Assembly (NCBI GenBank): GCA_029945945.1
Contig: JAQSDM010000011.1
Span: 62,001-126,000 of the forward strand
From: Algoriphagus sp.
Lineage (GTDB): Bacteria; Bacteroidota; Bacteroidia; Cytophagales; Cyclobacteriaceae
DNA length: 64,000 nucleotides
Reading direction: 5' to 3'
Within the stretch, counting starts at the first letter, position 1. Each line of letters starts with the position of its first letter. The notes under the pieces are model-generated. The model saw only the letters and a program-made list of their open reading frames with translations. It did no database searches and was not told the DNA's origin. The position numbers and the translations under genes were made by a program. This document shows, piece after piece, positions 1-10,730 of this stretch.

Positions 1-444
1 CTGAGTATTTACATAAACTTCCACGCCCTCTTCATCCCGAATGTATCCTGCATCCAGGATATCAGGAGTAATAATTGGCTTAATGGGATCTGAAAAATAC
101 TTCTCCCCATTTCTTAGCAAGATCTCAAGTCGATAAGATTGATTTTCCGGAATATCCAACTGAAAAAGGTATTTCCCGTCTTTCAGTTCAGTCAATTTAT
201 ACAGCTCACCAGAATCCGCGATCAGGCTTATTAAAGCTCCGGGTTCCGGAATGTTTGACTCCGTTCCGCTAATCGGTGCAGTTCTGGAGATCGAAAGGAC
301 ACTCTCCAAACCGTTGGAATCCAAGTAACCTTCGACTACCAAAACTCCGCCTTGGACATTTTCAATTTCGGGTTCAAATGGTTCTCTGCATCCTGTAAAC
401 AGGAAAATCACAACAAGCAAAAATTGTAGATCCTTGAATCGCAT
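1..444 (-). CDS. DUF4249-type lipoprotein (partial)
   Basis: The first residues form a signal peptide with a lipobox (LFTGC, Cys19 lipidated), followed by sequence resembling DUF4249, a Bacteroidota family usually encoded beside a TonB-dependent receptor; its molecular role is not established. 148 codons are visible and the frame is still open at base 1, so the C-terminus lies outside the window. The ATG shares its A with the TGA of the upstream receptor gene, so the two are translationally coupled. By analogy with SusD-type partners it may be a ligand-binding surface subunit (inference). Confidence 0.75.
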   Translation of the reverse strand, partial: MRFKDLQFLLVVIFLFTGCREPFEPEIENVQGGVLVVEGYLDSNGLESVLSISRTAPISGTESNIPEPGALISLIADSGELYKLTELKDGKYLFQLDIPENQSYRLEILLRNGEKYFSDPIKPIITPDILDAGYIRDEEGVEVYVNTQ

Positions 445-3176
445 CAGAATCTGAAATTATAAGTGATGAAAGGAATCGGCTCAGCAAAAATCGAAAGCTG
501 ATATCCTCTCAGCACACCTTCCTCCGGCGTGTAATAAATCGAATACGGATTGCTTCGTCCCAACACGTTGTAAATCCCCATGGACCAGGAAGAATGAGCC
601 AGCTTATTTACTTTATGGTTTCCTTCAAGGTTTATCGAGAAGTCTAACCTGAAATAGTCCGGTACTCGTTGTGCATTTCGGTCAGAATAATAAACCCGCT
701 CACTTCCCGCATACACAAACTTGGAAACCGGCAAGGTGATCGGCCGACCTGTGCTGTAGTTACCCGAGAAAGTAGCATTGAATCGCTTGCTCACTTCATA
801 ATTCATCACCAACACGGCGTGGTGAGGCTGATCAAAATTGCTCGGGTATTCTGTTCCCTCGTTGATTTGCTCTTTTTGCTCGGAAGAATTCGTTTGGTAA
901 AGTGACCTCGCATAGGTGTACGAAACGGAACCATTCAATTTTCCTGCACTTTTCTTCAGGAAGAATTCAACTCCATACGCTTTCCCGTTGGTATTGAGCA
1001 CGTCCTGCTCGACATCATCATTCAAGATGATGGTTGCTCCGCTTCGATAATCCAGCAGATTTCGCATCGATCGATAATACACCTCGGTAGAAAACTCCAA
1101 TTGATTTTGAGCCATGTTGCGGAAATAGCCCAGCGAGTATTGAATTCCGGTTTGCGGAGCGATAAATTCGTCACTCAGCTTCCAGGTATCGGTGGGAGAA
1201 ATGACTGAAGAATTGCTCAGCAAATGCATATTCTGACGCATTGAGTTTACTCCTGCTTTGATGGAGGACTGATTATTCAGAGAATATCTTCCCGAAAATC
1301 TGAATTCCGGACCGTGATAGGTTTTGATGATTTCACCGTCTTCGGAAGTCTTCTCACCAATAACATTCTCATTTGTGGTAGGCTGACCTTCCGGATATAC
1401 GAACGTCGTTTGAGGACCAAAGTAATTGTAGAGGTTGTATCGAATCCCTCCGCTCACGAACCATTTATCATTGATCTCAAATTCATCCGAAATAAAAATG
1501 GAAGTCTCAAGCGCACTTTCTTGCTCCACTTCATCCCGGATCACAATCGACTCTGCGCCATAAGGAGTGATGAGTCCTGGATTAAGGGTGATCTGATTCA
1601 AATGAACCCCGTATTTGAGGACATGCCGGAAACCTTTTTCCTGGCGAAATTCTGCTTTAACAAAATTCTGATCCAGTCCAAATCCGAATTCATACGAGTT
1701 GAGTGGATTGTCCTCACCCAGGATTTGAAAATCATACTTGTCTTTTCCTGCCGAAAATGAAGCTTCCAGCTGGTCATTGAAGTAATGAGTCCATTTCAGC
1801 GCGTAATTCTGATTTTGGTAAGAGTAAACAGTATCCGGGTCAAACTGGAACTGATCTTGACTATAATAGCCTGTAAATTCTAAAATGTCTTTTTCAGAAA
1901 ACTTATGTCTGACATTCAGATTGAGGTCATAAAAGGATGCCCGGCTCGCATTGAAATCCGCATTATCCTCCAGATAATCCAGCACCCAATCCGAATAGGT
2001 AGTTCTTCCTCCCGCAATAAACGTCGTCTTTTCTCCGATCGGACCTTCCAGACTCAGCCTGCTCGTCAACAGTCCAATTCCTCCTGACCCTCCGATCTTA
2101 TCCGTCCGCCCAAACTTCGGTTTCATTTGAAGAACTGATGAGAGTCGCCCTCCATAGTTTGCCGGAATACCTGCTTTCATCAGTTCCACACTCTCAATCA
2201 TATCCGCATTGATCGCAGAGAAAAATCCAAATAAGTGTGATGGATTAAACAAGGTGGAATTTTCAAACAGAACCAGGTTTTGATCCGAAGCCCCGCCTCT
2301 TACATTGAATCCAACACTTGCTTCACCTACTGTATTAACACCCGGCAAAACCAATATCCCTTTCAGTACATCTACTTCTCCGAGGATTGCAGGAAGTTTT
2401 CTCATCTCGGAAACAGTCAAAGTCTGCACGCCCATCTCGGGCCGGGAAATTTGGTTGATCGACCCGGAATTTACCACAACTTCGCTGAGCGAGTAGATGC
2501 TTTCACCGATCGCCATATCAAGCACTCCGTCACCTCGCAAATCAATCAATCGCTGCTCGATGTATCCTCCCAAATTCTGAATGTAGATCGTATGCCTTCC
2601 CACAGGTAGTTCGATGGAGTATTTCCCTTCCCTGTCAGAGATGGTTCGGGTGAAATCAATTTTCTCAAAAACAATCGCTCCTGTGATGATTTCCTGATTT
2701 TCCAGACTTGAAATAGTACCGGAGAGAATAGCTGTTTTCTTGTCCGGCGAAGATTGACCAATAATGAATCGGTTATTTCTGACGAAGGCATCATCGACCT
2801 GACCGGAAGAGCCGCTTCCGGCATTTCCTACATTGCTGAAAAAGTCATCTGAAAGTGAAACCTGGAGTTTTTTTCCTTTGGAAATAAAGACTGCATTGTC
2901 CGCACCAAAAGAATAATGAAAATCTGTCCCCTGAAATACTGCGTCCAACAGGTCACTGAGTTTGCTGTCACTTGCTTGCAAATTGACCGTAATGCTGCTT
3001 ATTTTTTGCTCTATATAGTAAAACCTGTATGGAGTATTTTCTTCCACCTGTTCAAAAAATCTCTCTAAAGAAATCCCCGGAAAAAACCCATTGATTTTAG
3101 GTTGATCTTGATTTTGTGAGAAACTAACTGCACTGAATGAAATGAAAAAAAGAAAAGTGAGTAAGTGTATTTTCAT
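444..3176 (-). CDS. TonB-dependent outer-membrane receptor with STN and carboxypeptidase-like domains
   Basis: A 910-residue outer-membrane transporter. After a signal peptide (cleavage near SFSQ) come an STN domain (about residues 30-100), a carboxypeptidase-D regulatory-like beta sandwich (about 148-230), a plug (about 240-355, with VRGGASDQN and YGGRLSSV) and a beta barrel ending in aromatic NFRF, as barrel-assembly signals do. I start at the ATG at 3176, directly before the hydrophobic signal peptide; a longer frame from 3218 adds 14 uncharacteristic residues. STN domains often link receptors to an anti-sigma factor, but no FecR or ECF sigma gene is visible. The substrate is unknown. The DUF4249 gene overlaps its stop codon. 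Confidence 0.9.
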   Translation of the reverse strand: MKIHLLTFLFFISFSAVSFSQNQDQPKINGFFPGISLERFFEQVEENTPYRFYYIEQKISSITVNLQASDSKLSDLLDAVFQGTDFHYSFGADNAVFISKGKKLQVSLSDDFFSNVGNAGSGSSGQVDDAFVRNNRFIIGQSSPDKKTAILSGTISSLENQEIITGAIVFEKIDFTRTISDREGKYSIELPVGRHTIYIQNLGGYIEQRLIDLRGDGVLDMAIGESIYSLSEVVVNSGSINQISRPEMGVQTLTVSEMRKLPAILGEVDVLKGILVLPGVNTVGEASVGFNVRGGASDQNLVLFENSTLFNPSHLFGFFSAINADMIESVELMKAGIPANYGGRLSSVLQMKPKFGRTDKIGGSGGIGLLTSRLSLEGPIGEKTTFIAGGRTTYSDWVLDYLEDNADFNASRASFYDLNLNVRHKFSEKDILEFTGYYSQDQFQFDPDTVYSYQNQNYALKWTHYFNDQLEASFSAGKDKYDFQILGEDNPLNSYEFGFGLDQNFVKAEFRQEKGFRHVLKYGVHLNQITLNPGLITPYGAESIVIRDEVEQESALETSIFISDEFEINDKWFVSGGIRYNLYNYFGPQTTFVYPEGQPTTNENVIGEKTSEDGEIIKTYHGPEFRFSGRYSLNNQSSIKAGVNSMRQNMHLLSNSSVISPTDTWKLSDEFIAPQTGIQYSLGYFRNMAQNQLEFSTEVYYRSMRNLLDYRSGATIILNDDVEQDVLNTNGKAYGVEFFLKKSAGKLNGSVSYTYARSLYQTNSSEQKEQINEGTEYPSNFDQPHHAVLVMNYEVSKRFNATFSGNYSTGRPITLPVSKFVYAGSERVYYSDRNAQRVPDYFRLDFSINLEGNHKVNKLAHSSWSMGIYNVLGRSNPYSIYYTPEEGVLRGYQLSIFAEPIPFITYNFRF

Positions 3177-3231
3177 ATGATTATAATTGATTTTTATTGG
3201 CCATATGGAATCTCGCATGGCCTATAATCAT
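3177..3231 (-). promoter_or_regulatory. Interrupted inverted repeat in the leader of the TonB receptor gene
   Basis: ATGATTATA (3177-3185) pairs with TATAATCAT (3223-3231), and inside it GGCCAT (3199-3204) pairs with ATGGCC (3217-3222). The right arms are contiguous, while the left arms are separated by 13 bases. In the transcript the structure ends right at the start codon at 3176, so it could hide the translation start. Whether it acts as RNA or as a protein site is not known. Confidence 0.35.
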
Positions 3232-3263
3232 ACCAGTGTTTGTCGCTTGCGTCATGCTCGATT

Positions 3264-3983
3264 TCATCTAGTTTGGGTTAGAGTGTTTTGGTCGGCAAGC
3301 TCAACCAATGTAATGAGGTATTTTTCGGGGGTATCCTGAAATCTGATTTTTCGTTCCTTGAGGTATTTGTTGGCAACTTTTTTATCAAGACCCAAGATCT
3401 CAAAAGCCTGCTTTGACTTATTTATTTGAGTAAAAACACCTGATTTCAAAATGAAAAAATCCTTTTTCTCCACAAACACATCCGTGTAAATACTGATGTC
3501 CCGGTTTGATTTGGTGGTTTTGAAGCGTTTCACAAGAACCAGATTCTCACCATCATTCAGGACCTGATAAAGCCCATTTGAATTATTGGAGTAGCTTTCA
3601 TTTCCTTCCATGTATTTGAATCGTTCTCCATTGGAAAGAGAAAACTCATCGATTTTGTCGGGATTAATCAAGATCCTTTGATTGTAGATCGGATGAAAAG
3701 TAATCACCTGATCTTTGTAGACGTCATACATGAGCGGCACTCCGGGGTAAGTAATTCCGTTGATCATGAGGCTCCCTTCTCCAAACTGTCTGGAAAAATA
3801 GAAAGGATGACCTTCGATCGTTTTTCGGGCTTCCACATATTGCCCTCCAGTGATCAATTCCTGGAAATAGGGAAGTTCTTCTTTATAGGAAGCTAAATAA
3901 GTAACATCTCCGCCGACTATCTGTGCTTTTGTGGATATCACAAAAAACATGGTGGAGAAAAGAAAAAATATGATTCTTTGCAT
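3264..3983 (-). CDS. Unknown exported protein upstream of TonB receptor
   Basis: I do not recognise a family. The 239-residue product has a clear signal peptide (hydrophobic residues 4-16, likely cleavage after TKA) and no lipobox or further membrane segment, so a periplasmic or outer-membrane-associated location is likely. The body is rich in aromatic and charged residues with an alternating pattern suggesting beta structure (for example the stretch around ILINPDKIDEFSL). It is the first gene of the unit that continues with the TonB receptor and the DUF4249 lipoprotein, 87 bases upstream of the receptor start, so a role in the same uptake function is plausible. Confidence 0.7.
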   Translation of the reverse strand: MQRIIFFLFSTMFFVISTKAQIVGGDVTYLASYKEELPYFQELITGGQYVEARKTIEGHPFYFSRQFGEGSLMINGITYPGVPLMYDVYKDQVITFHPIYNQRILINPDKIDEFSLSNGERFKYMEGNESYSNNSNGLYQVLNDGENLVLVKRFKTTKSNRDISIYTDVFVEKKDFFILKSGVFTQINKSKQAFEILGLDKKVANKYLKERKIRFQDTPEKYLITLVELADQNTLTQTR

Positions 3984-3988
3984 GCGTC

Positions 3989-4023
3989 AAAATACGACAG
4001 TTCTAAGCTATCTATCGTATTTT
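3989..4023. promoter_or_regulatory. Inverted repeat between divergent genes
   Basis: AAAATACGA (3989-3997) and TCGTATTTT (4015-4023) are perfect inverted 9-base arms separated by 17 bases. They sit in the short gap between the unknown exported protein (minus strand) and the sugar-isomerase-like gene (plus strand), where a shared operator would be expected. A TATAAT hexamer follows at 4028-4033 on the plus strand. No regulator gene is adjacent. Confidence 0.35.
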
Positions 4024-4096
4024 TCGATATAATGTTTATTCGGTGCTCAAACCCTGTAAATGGAAAATATTTTGTGCAAATAATTACTCAGACCCC

Positions 4097-5008
4097 ATGA
4101 CCTCCAGAAGAACACTCCTTAAATCACTCACATTGGCACCCTTAGCCTTTTCCGCAAGTACAGTTTTTGCAAAGACTGAAGAAGTAAAAGAAACCAAATT
4201 CATTTTTTCGTTGAATACAAGTACAATTCGGGGGCAGAAATTACCACTTCCCGAAATGATTGAGATCGCTGCTCGAGCTGGTTATGACGGGATTGAGCCC
4301 TGGATTATGGAGATCGATGCTTATTTGCAAAGCGGAAAAACGCTGGCAGATCTCAAGAAACACTTGACCGATGCAGGTATAATAGCTGTTGATGCAATTG
4401 GATTTGCTCCCTGGATGGCGCAAGATTCAGAAAAGAGTAAGGGAGGATTTGCACAAATGGAAAAAGAGATGGGGATGCTTTCTGCGTTGGGTTGCAAGAG
4501 AATAGCCGCACCGGCAATCGGTACTGACAATCCAATTGACTTACTAATTGCGGGTGAGAAATACGCTCAATTGCTTGATCTGGGAAGAAAAACCGGAGTT
4601 ATGCCTCAATTGGAATTTTGGGGTGCATTTCCACAGTTCCACCATTTGGGTCAGGCATTGGCGGTAGCTGCAGCAGCGAATGATTCCGATGCAAAAATTC
4701 TCGCCGACATTTATCACCTTTTCAGAGGCGGATCAGGATTCGAAGGACTCAATCTTATCAACAGCAACGCCATCGATATTTTTCACCTCAATGATTTCAC
4801 AGATCAAATCCCTCGATTGGAGCAGCAAGATAAGGATCGGGTTTTCCCTGGTGATGGAGTTGCTCCGCTCAAGGAAGTTGCCGAAACTTTCAAGGCAATG
4901 GGAGGAACGAAGATTCTTTCCCTCGAACTCTTCAATCCAACCTACTATGCGATGGATGCATTCGAAGTTGCGAAAACCGGTTTGGGAAAAATGAAGCAGT
5001 TCTTCTAA
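4097..5008 (+). CDS. Exported sugar phosphate isomerase/epimerase-like TIM barrel protein
   Basis: A 303-residue xylose-isomerase-like TIM barrel protein (AP endonuclease 2 superfold). The N-terminus has a twin-arginine pattern (SRRTLLKSL) and a hydrophobic stretch ending near VFA, so folded export is likely; this is why I start at the ATG at 4097 rather than 4043. Likely metal ligands are the Glu of QLEFWG, Asp and His of LADIYHL, and the Glu of LSLELFN. GDGVAPL is the usual late-barrel loop. Such proteins isomerise or epimerise sugar-like substrates; the substrate here is unknown. It converges on cysM with two bases between stop codons. Confidence 0.85.
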   Translation: MTSRRTLLKSLTLAPLAFSASTVFAKTEEVKETKFIFSLNTSTIRGQKLPLPEMIEIAARAGYDGIEPWIMEIDAYLQSGKTLADLKKHLTDAGIIAVDAIGFAPWMAQDSEKSKGGFAQMEKEMGMLSALGCKRIAAPAIGTDNPIDLLIAGEKYAQLLDLGRKTGVMPQLEFWGAFPQFHHLGQALAVAAAANDSDAKILADIYHLFRGGSGFEGLNLINSNAIDIFHLNDFTDQIPRLEQQDKDRVFPGDGVAPLKEVAETFKAMGGTKILSLELFNPTYYAMDAFEVAKTGLGKMKQFF

Positions 5009-5010
5009 AC

Positions 5011-5889
5011 TCAACCAAAAAGGTCAGAGCTTAAATAACGGTCTCCTCTGTCGCAAGTAATGCAGACAATCACGCCGTGATCAAGGGTCTTTGCAAGTTC
5101 AAGGGCTGCGAAAAGTGCGCCGCCGCTGCTCATTCCTGCAAGGATTCCTTCTTCTTTGGCCATCCGTCTGGTCATATCAGTGGCTTGAATCTGACTGACA
5201 TCGATTACCTGATCCACTCTTGATGGATCAAAAATCTCCGGCAAAAACTCTTTGGACCATCTTCGAATTCCAGGGATATTGGAGCCATCAGTTGGCTGTG
5301 TTCCCACGATTTGTATTGCCGGATTCACTTCTTTCAGATACATGGAAACACCCATAATCGTACCTGTCGTACCCATCGCGGAAACGAAATGAGTCACCTT
5401 TCCTTCGGTATCTTTCCAGATTTCAGGTCCGGTAGTTTTGTAATGGGCCAGGTAATTGTCAGGATTTGAAAATTGGTTGAGCATGAAATAGCCCTCTTCA
5501 TCCCGCATTTGCTCGGATAAAGTTCTCGAGTATTCAATCGTCTTTGCTGCAGGAGTCAGGATTACTTTGGCACCATAAGCTTCCATAGAAAGAACTCGTT
5601 CTTTGGTCGAATTATCCGGCATAATCAGTTTCATGTCCAGTCCCAGCACCTTTGCAACCATGGCCAATGCGATACCTGTATTGCCGCTTGTTGCCTCGAC
5701 TAATTTGTCACCTCTTTTTATATCTCCACGGTCCAGAGCACTGCGAAGCATGTTATATGCCGCTCGATCTTTCACGCTTCCGCCAGGATTTTGACCTTCC
5801 AGTTTACAAAGGATTTTTACGTTAGGATTTACGGGAATATGCTCCAGTTCAATCAGAGGGGTATTTCCTATCAATTCAAATAACTTCAT
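5011..5889 (-). CDS. cysM: Cysteine synthase B (O-acetylserine sulfhydrylase)
   Basis: Makes cysteine from O-acetylserine and a sulfur donor using pyridoxal phosphate. The 292-residue protein has the cofactor lysine in NPGGSVKDR (Lys40), the phosphate-binding loop TSGNTGIAL, and the C-terminal CDRGDRYLS. The CysM-type features GPEIW and SNIPGIRRW match E. coli CysM better than CysK. I choose the ATG at 5889, since homologues begin just before FELIGNTP. It overlaps the end of cysE by 14 bases, giving a complete serine-to-cysteine pair. The enzyme is cytoplasmic. Confidence 0.95.
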   Translation of the reverse strand: MKLFELIGNTPLIELEHIPVNPNVKILCKLEGQNPGGSVKDRAAYNMLRSALDRGDIKRGDKLVEATSGNTGIALAMVAKVLGLDMKLIMPDNSTKERVLSMEAYGAKVILTPAAKTIEYSRTLSEQMRDEEGYFMLNQFSNPDNYLAHYKTTGPEIWKDTEGKVTHFVSAMGTTGTIMGVSMYLKEVNPAIQIVGTQPTDGSNIPGIRRWSKEFLPEIFDPSRVDQVIDVSQIQATDMTRRMAKEEGILAGMSSGGALFAALELAKTLDHGVIVCITCDRGDRYLSSDLFG

Positions 5890-6721
5890 CGGAATCATTT
5901 TTAAATACATAAAGATCCGTCACCTCACTGGCAGCGTGATACATCTGAGTTTGGTAATATACCTTGCTTCCTGCAGGCACACTCTTGGTAAGCCAAACAT
6001 TTCCTCCGATGACACTATTCTTTCCGATGGTTGTTTTTCCTCCCAAAATAGTGGCCCCTGAATAGATCACGACGTTATCCTCGATAGTTGGATGGCGTTT
6101 CACGTCCGCATCGGCTTTGTCCACACTCAATGCGCCGAGTGTAACACCCTGGTAGATTTTGACATGGTCTCCAATCACCGAAGTTTCACCAATTACCACT
6201 CCTGTGCCGTGGTCAATGCAAAAAGAATGACCAATTTGAGCCCCGGGATGGATATCAATCCCGGTTCTGCTATGGGCAATTTCAGTGATCATTCTTGGAA
6301 TAAGTTTGATCCCAAGGTTATTGAGTAGGTTTGCAATACGGAAAGCTGCAATAGCATAAAAACCGGGATAGCTTCTTAAAATCTCTGTTCTTGATTTTGC
6401 AGCCGGATCACCTTCGTACATCGCGTCAACGTCTTCATGAACCATGTCAAATACTTTCTCTAGACCTTTGAAAAATTCAGAAGCGAGCGCTTTTCCTTCC
6501 CCTCCATGCAAGTGCATGTTTCGCTCCAAAATAACTGAAAGGAAATTGCTCAATCGATCGAATTGAGCTTCAACTTCCGCCTTTTCTTTGATTTTATTGA
6601 CTGAATATTCCGGGAAAAGTAATCCGAGCAAATCCTCGAAAAACTGGGTAATGACTTTTGGCGAAGGACAATCAGAGCATTCCTGATGAGCCAAATAGAC
6701 TTTAGTAATAAATGAATTCAT
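5876..6721 (-). CDS. cysE: Serine O-acetyltransferase (EpsC/CysE type)
   Basis: Transfers acetyl from acetyl-CoA to serine, giving the substrate for CysM next door. The 281-residue protein has an alpha-helical N-terminal domain and a C-terminal left-handed beta helix of hexapeptide repeats (from about residue 180), with the active-site stretch HSRTGIDIHPGAQIG and DHGTGVVIGE. It resembles the EpsC/SrpH branch found in Bacteroidota. The ATG at 6721 is preferred over 6760, whose extra residues would overlap the preceding gene. It lies 22 bases after the outer-membrane protein gene and overlaps cysM. Confidence 0.93.
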   Translation of the reverse strand: MNSFITKVYLAHQECSDCPSPKVITQFFEDLLGLLFPEYSVNKIKEKAEVEAQFDRLSNFLSVILERNMHLHGGEGKALASEFFKGLEKVFDMVHEDVDAMYEGDPAAKSRTEILRSYPGFYAIAAFRIANLLNNLGIKLIPRMITEIAHSRTGIDIHPGAQIGHSFCIDHGTGVVIGETSVIGDHVKIYQGVTLGALSVDKADADVKRHPTIEDNVVIYSGATILGGKTTIGKNSVIGGNVWLTKSVPAGSKVYYQTQMYHAASEVTDLYVFKNDSDEVI

Positions 6722-6743
6722 TTTTGCGGGTGTGATAAAACTA

Positions 6744-7292
6744 TCAGAAGACAAAACCAACCCGAATCACATAAGGTTCAGCATAGTAGGAATACTGATT
6801 GTCATAAAGGACATTATACAGAAAGGTGAAGTTTGCCCCGCCTCGCGGTCCAAAAGGCGCGAAATATCCTCCTCCGAGGAAAAGCGCGTCTGTCCAGATT
6901 CTGCGAAAGTCCTCTGCAAAATAGTCGTAAGCCTCCCAATTGATCGATTCATATTCCGCGTGGGCAAAAATATTGGGGAAGATATTGTAACGACCGAACA
7001 ATCGTCCTCCGTATGAAGTGCCCTCAGCTCCCTGAATCCTGTTGTCGTCGTAATATTGAAAGGTCATTCCAACCCCTCCGGAAAGTTTTGGTGTGATCAT
7101 CACTCCTGCCAACGGGGAAACATCTATCAGGGTAATGGTTCCAAATTGAAGTCCGAGATTTCCCCCAAAAAAAAGTCTGTCTTTAAAAGGAATTGAATCT
7201 CCGTAGATCTCGCGCTGTGCAAATGAATTGGACTGGAAAAGAATAAATCCCAGAACTAGCAGAAGAGCGAATTTATTTTTTAACAATAACAT
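6744..7292 (-). CDS. Small outer-membrane beta-barrel-like protein, unknown function
   Basis: A 182-residue protein with a signal peptide (cleavage after SFA) and alternating aromatic and hydrophobic strands such as GGVGMTFQYY, ending in RVGFVF. A terminal phenylalanine is typical of barrel-assembly substrates. Length and pattern suggest an 8-strand barrel. No specific family is recognised. Its start overlaps the end of ftsB by 20 bases, and cysE follows 22 bases after its stop, so it is part of the ftsB-cysE-cysM unit. Confidence 0.75.
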   Translation of the reverse strand: MLLLKNKFALLLVLGFILFQSNSFAQREIYGDSIPFKDRLFFGGNLGLQFGTITLIDVSPLAGVMITPKLSGGVGMTFQYYDDNRIQGAEGTSYGGRLFGRYNIFPNIFAHAEYESINWEAYDYFAEDFRRIWTDALFLGGGYFAPFGPRGGANFTFLYNVLYDNQYSYYAEPYVIRVGFVF

Positions 7293-7560
7293 AGAGGTCT
7301 TCCGTCTTTTTCTTCATTAAATACTTCTCACGAGCGAATTTCTCTAAAAGTTCCGGATTGCTCATCAACTCTTCTCTTTCTGCCTGAATTTTCTCTTTAC
7401 GTTCGATGTAAAATTCCTTTTGATCCTCCAGCTGGCTCAATTTTCTGCTCAGCCTGAACTGATTGACCACGTTATTCGAATCGATGAAAATCATCCAAAA
7501 CAGGAAGAATGCAGTGGAGAGGAAATAAAAATTCTTGGTGTACTTGAGGTACTTTCTCAT
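7273..7560 (-). CDS. ftsB: Septum formation initiator, FtsB/DivIC family
   Basis: A 95-residue bitopic membrane protein: short cytoplasmic N-terminus, one membrane segment (about residues 11-27), a periplasmic coiled coil (about 35-68, LEDQKEFYIERKEKIQAERE region) and a short C-terminal part with the family's FAREKYLMKK motif. In other bacteria FtsB joins FtsL and FtsQ to activate septal peptidoglycan synthesis. It follows eno, an arrangement seen in many bacteria, but here a terminator separates them. Whether it is FtsB or DivIC by strict orthology cannot be settled from sequence alone. Confidence 0.88.
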   Translation of the reverse strand: MRKYLKYTKNFYFLSTAFFLFWMIFIDSNNVVNQFRLSRKLSQLEDQKEFYIERKEKIQAEREELMSNPELLEKFAREKYLMKKKTEDLYVIVKK

Positions 7561-7604
7561 GGATGCCCGGATAAAAATTCAATGCTCAAGTTACAAAAAT
7601 GATG

Positions 7605-7637
7605 CAAAAAAAAAGACAGCCCCGAAAGACTGTCTTA
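7605..7637 (-). terminator. Intrinsic terminator after eno
   Basis: AAGACAG (7613-7619) and CTGTCTT (7630-7636) form a 7-base stem, and on the minus strand the hairpin is followed by a run of T residues. It ends the carA-eno transcript 23 bases after the eno stop codon. Confidence 0.75.
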
Positions 7638-7659
7638 TACTATTGAAAATCACTAGTTA

Positions 7660-10063
<2,404 letters not shown>

Positions 10064-10079
10064 TTTTTTGAAAGTTGCC

Positions 10080-10087
10080 CAAAGTTA
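10080..10087 (-). promoter_or_regulatory. Possible -7 box for carA
   Basis: On the minus strand this reads TAACTTTG, a perfect Bacteroidota -7 element (TAnnTTTG), 16 bases before the carA start codon and just after the rplQ terminator. No TTTG is seen at the matching -33 position, so the call is tentative and the leader would be very short. Confidence 0.4.
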
Positions 10088-10124
10088 AAGATTTATTGGG
10101 AAGGAGAATGAATGGTAGGGGTAT

Positions 10125-10157
10125 AAAAAAAGGATTGAACGTGAGTCCAATCCTTTT
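10125..10157 (-). terminator. Intrinsic terminator after rplQ
   Basis: AAAAGGATTG (10128-10137) pairs perfectly with CAATCCTTTT (10148-10157) around a 10-base loop, with a T run following on the minus strand. It closes the long ribosomal transcript 22 bases after the rplQ stop. Confidence 0.85.
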
Positions 10158-10178
10158 ATTTATAAGTGATTTTTCAAC

Positions 10179-10724
10179 TTATTTTTCTTCTGATTCTTCA
10201 GTCGATTCAGCAGAAGCTTCAGGAGCACTTGGCTCTTCAGCTTTAGCTTCTTTAGCAGGAGCCGCTGTTTTTGCAGCTGGAGCAGCAACAGCCGGAGCTG
10301 CACCAGTTCCTCTTCTGGATCTTCTTGTCGTTTTCTTCGCAGGCTGGGCATCTTTCAGCATCAATTCGTTGAAGTCAACCAGTTCGATGATACACATTTC
10401 AGCATTATCACCCAGACGGAAGCCTGTTTTGATAATTCTGGTATATCCTCCCGGACGAGTTCCTACTTTCTCAATCACTTCACCAAAAAGAAGGATGATC
10501 GCCTCTTTGTTTTTCAGATAGGAGAAAGCCATACGTCTGTTGTGAGTCGTATCTTCTTTGGCTCTGGTAACCAGAGGCTCAACGTATTTCTTCAATTCTT
10601 TTGCTTTGGCAAGCGTGGTTGAGATACGTTTATGAAGAAGCAGTGAGGCAGCCATATTGGAAAGCATAGCCTTCCTGTGAGCGGTCTTTCTTCCAAGGTG
10701 GTTAAATTTCTTACCGTGTCTCAT
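10179..10724 (-). CDS. rplQ: 50S ribosomal protein L17
   Basis: Large-subunit protein near the peptide exit tunnel. Residues 1-120 or so are the usual L17 core ([17 protein letters not shown] and TRPGGYTRI are diagnostic). The last roughly 55 residues are an Ala/Glu/Lys/Pro-rich, probably disordered tail that E. coli L17 lacks, making the protein 181 residues. Tails of this sort occur in other Bacteroidota L17 proteins. It is the last gene of the ribosomal block, directly after rpoA with a 6-base gap, as in most bacteria. Confidence 0.97.
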   Translation of the reverse strand: MRHGKKFNHLGRKTAHRKAMLSNMAASLLLHKRISTTLAKAKELKKYVEPLVTRAKEDTTHNRRMAFSYLKNKEAIILLFGEVIEKVGTRPGGYTRIIKTGFRLGDNAEMCIIELVDFNELMLKDAQPAKKTTRRSRRGTGAAPAVAAPAAKTAAPAKEAKAEEPSAPEASAESTEESEEK

Positions 10725-10730
10725 TGTTAT

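Noticed and set aside
1314..1760. 148-codon plus-strand open frame inside the TonB receptor gene
   Set aside because: Antisense to the barrel-coding part of a well supported gene; no start signals or family features.
3177..3218. Fourteen-residue N-terminal extension of the TonB receptor
   Set aside because: The ATG at 3176 directly precedes a normal signal peptide; the extension would cover the leader hairpin.
10075..10521. 148-codon plus-strand open frame across rplQ and its terminator
   Set aside because: It is antisense to the alanine-rich tail of L17, whose codon bias removes stops on the other strand, and its product has no recognisable family features.
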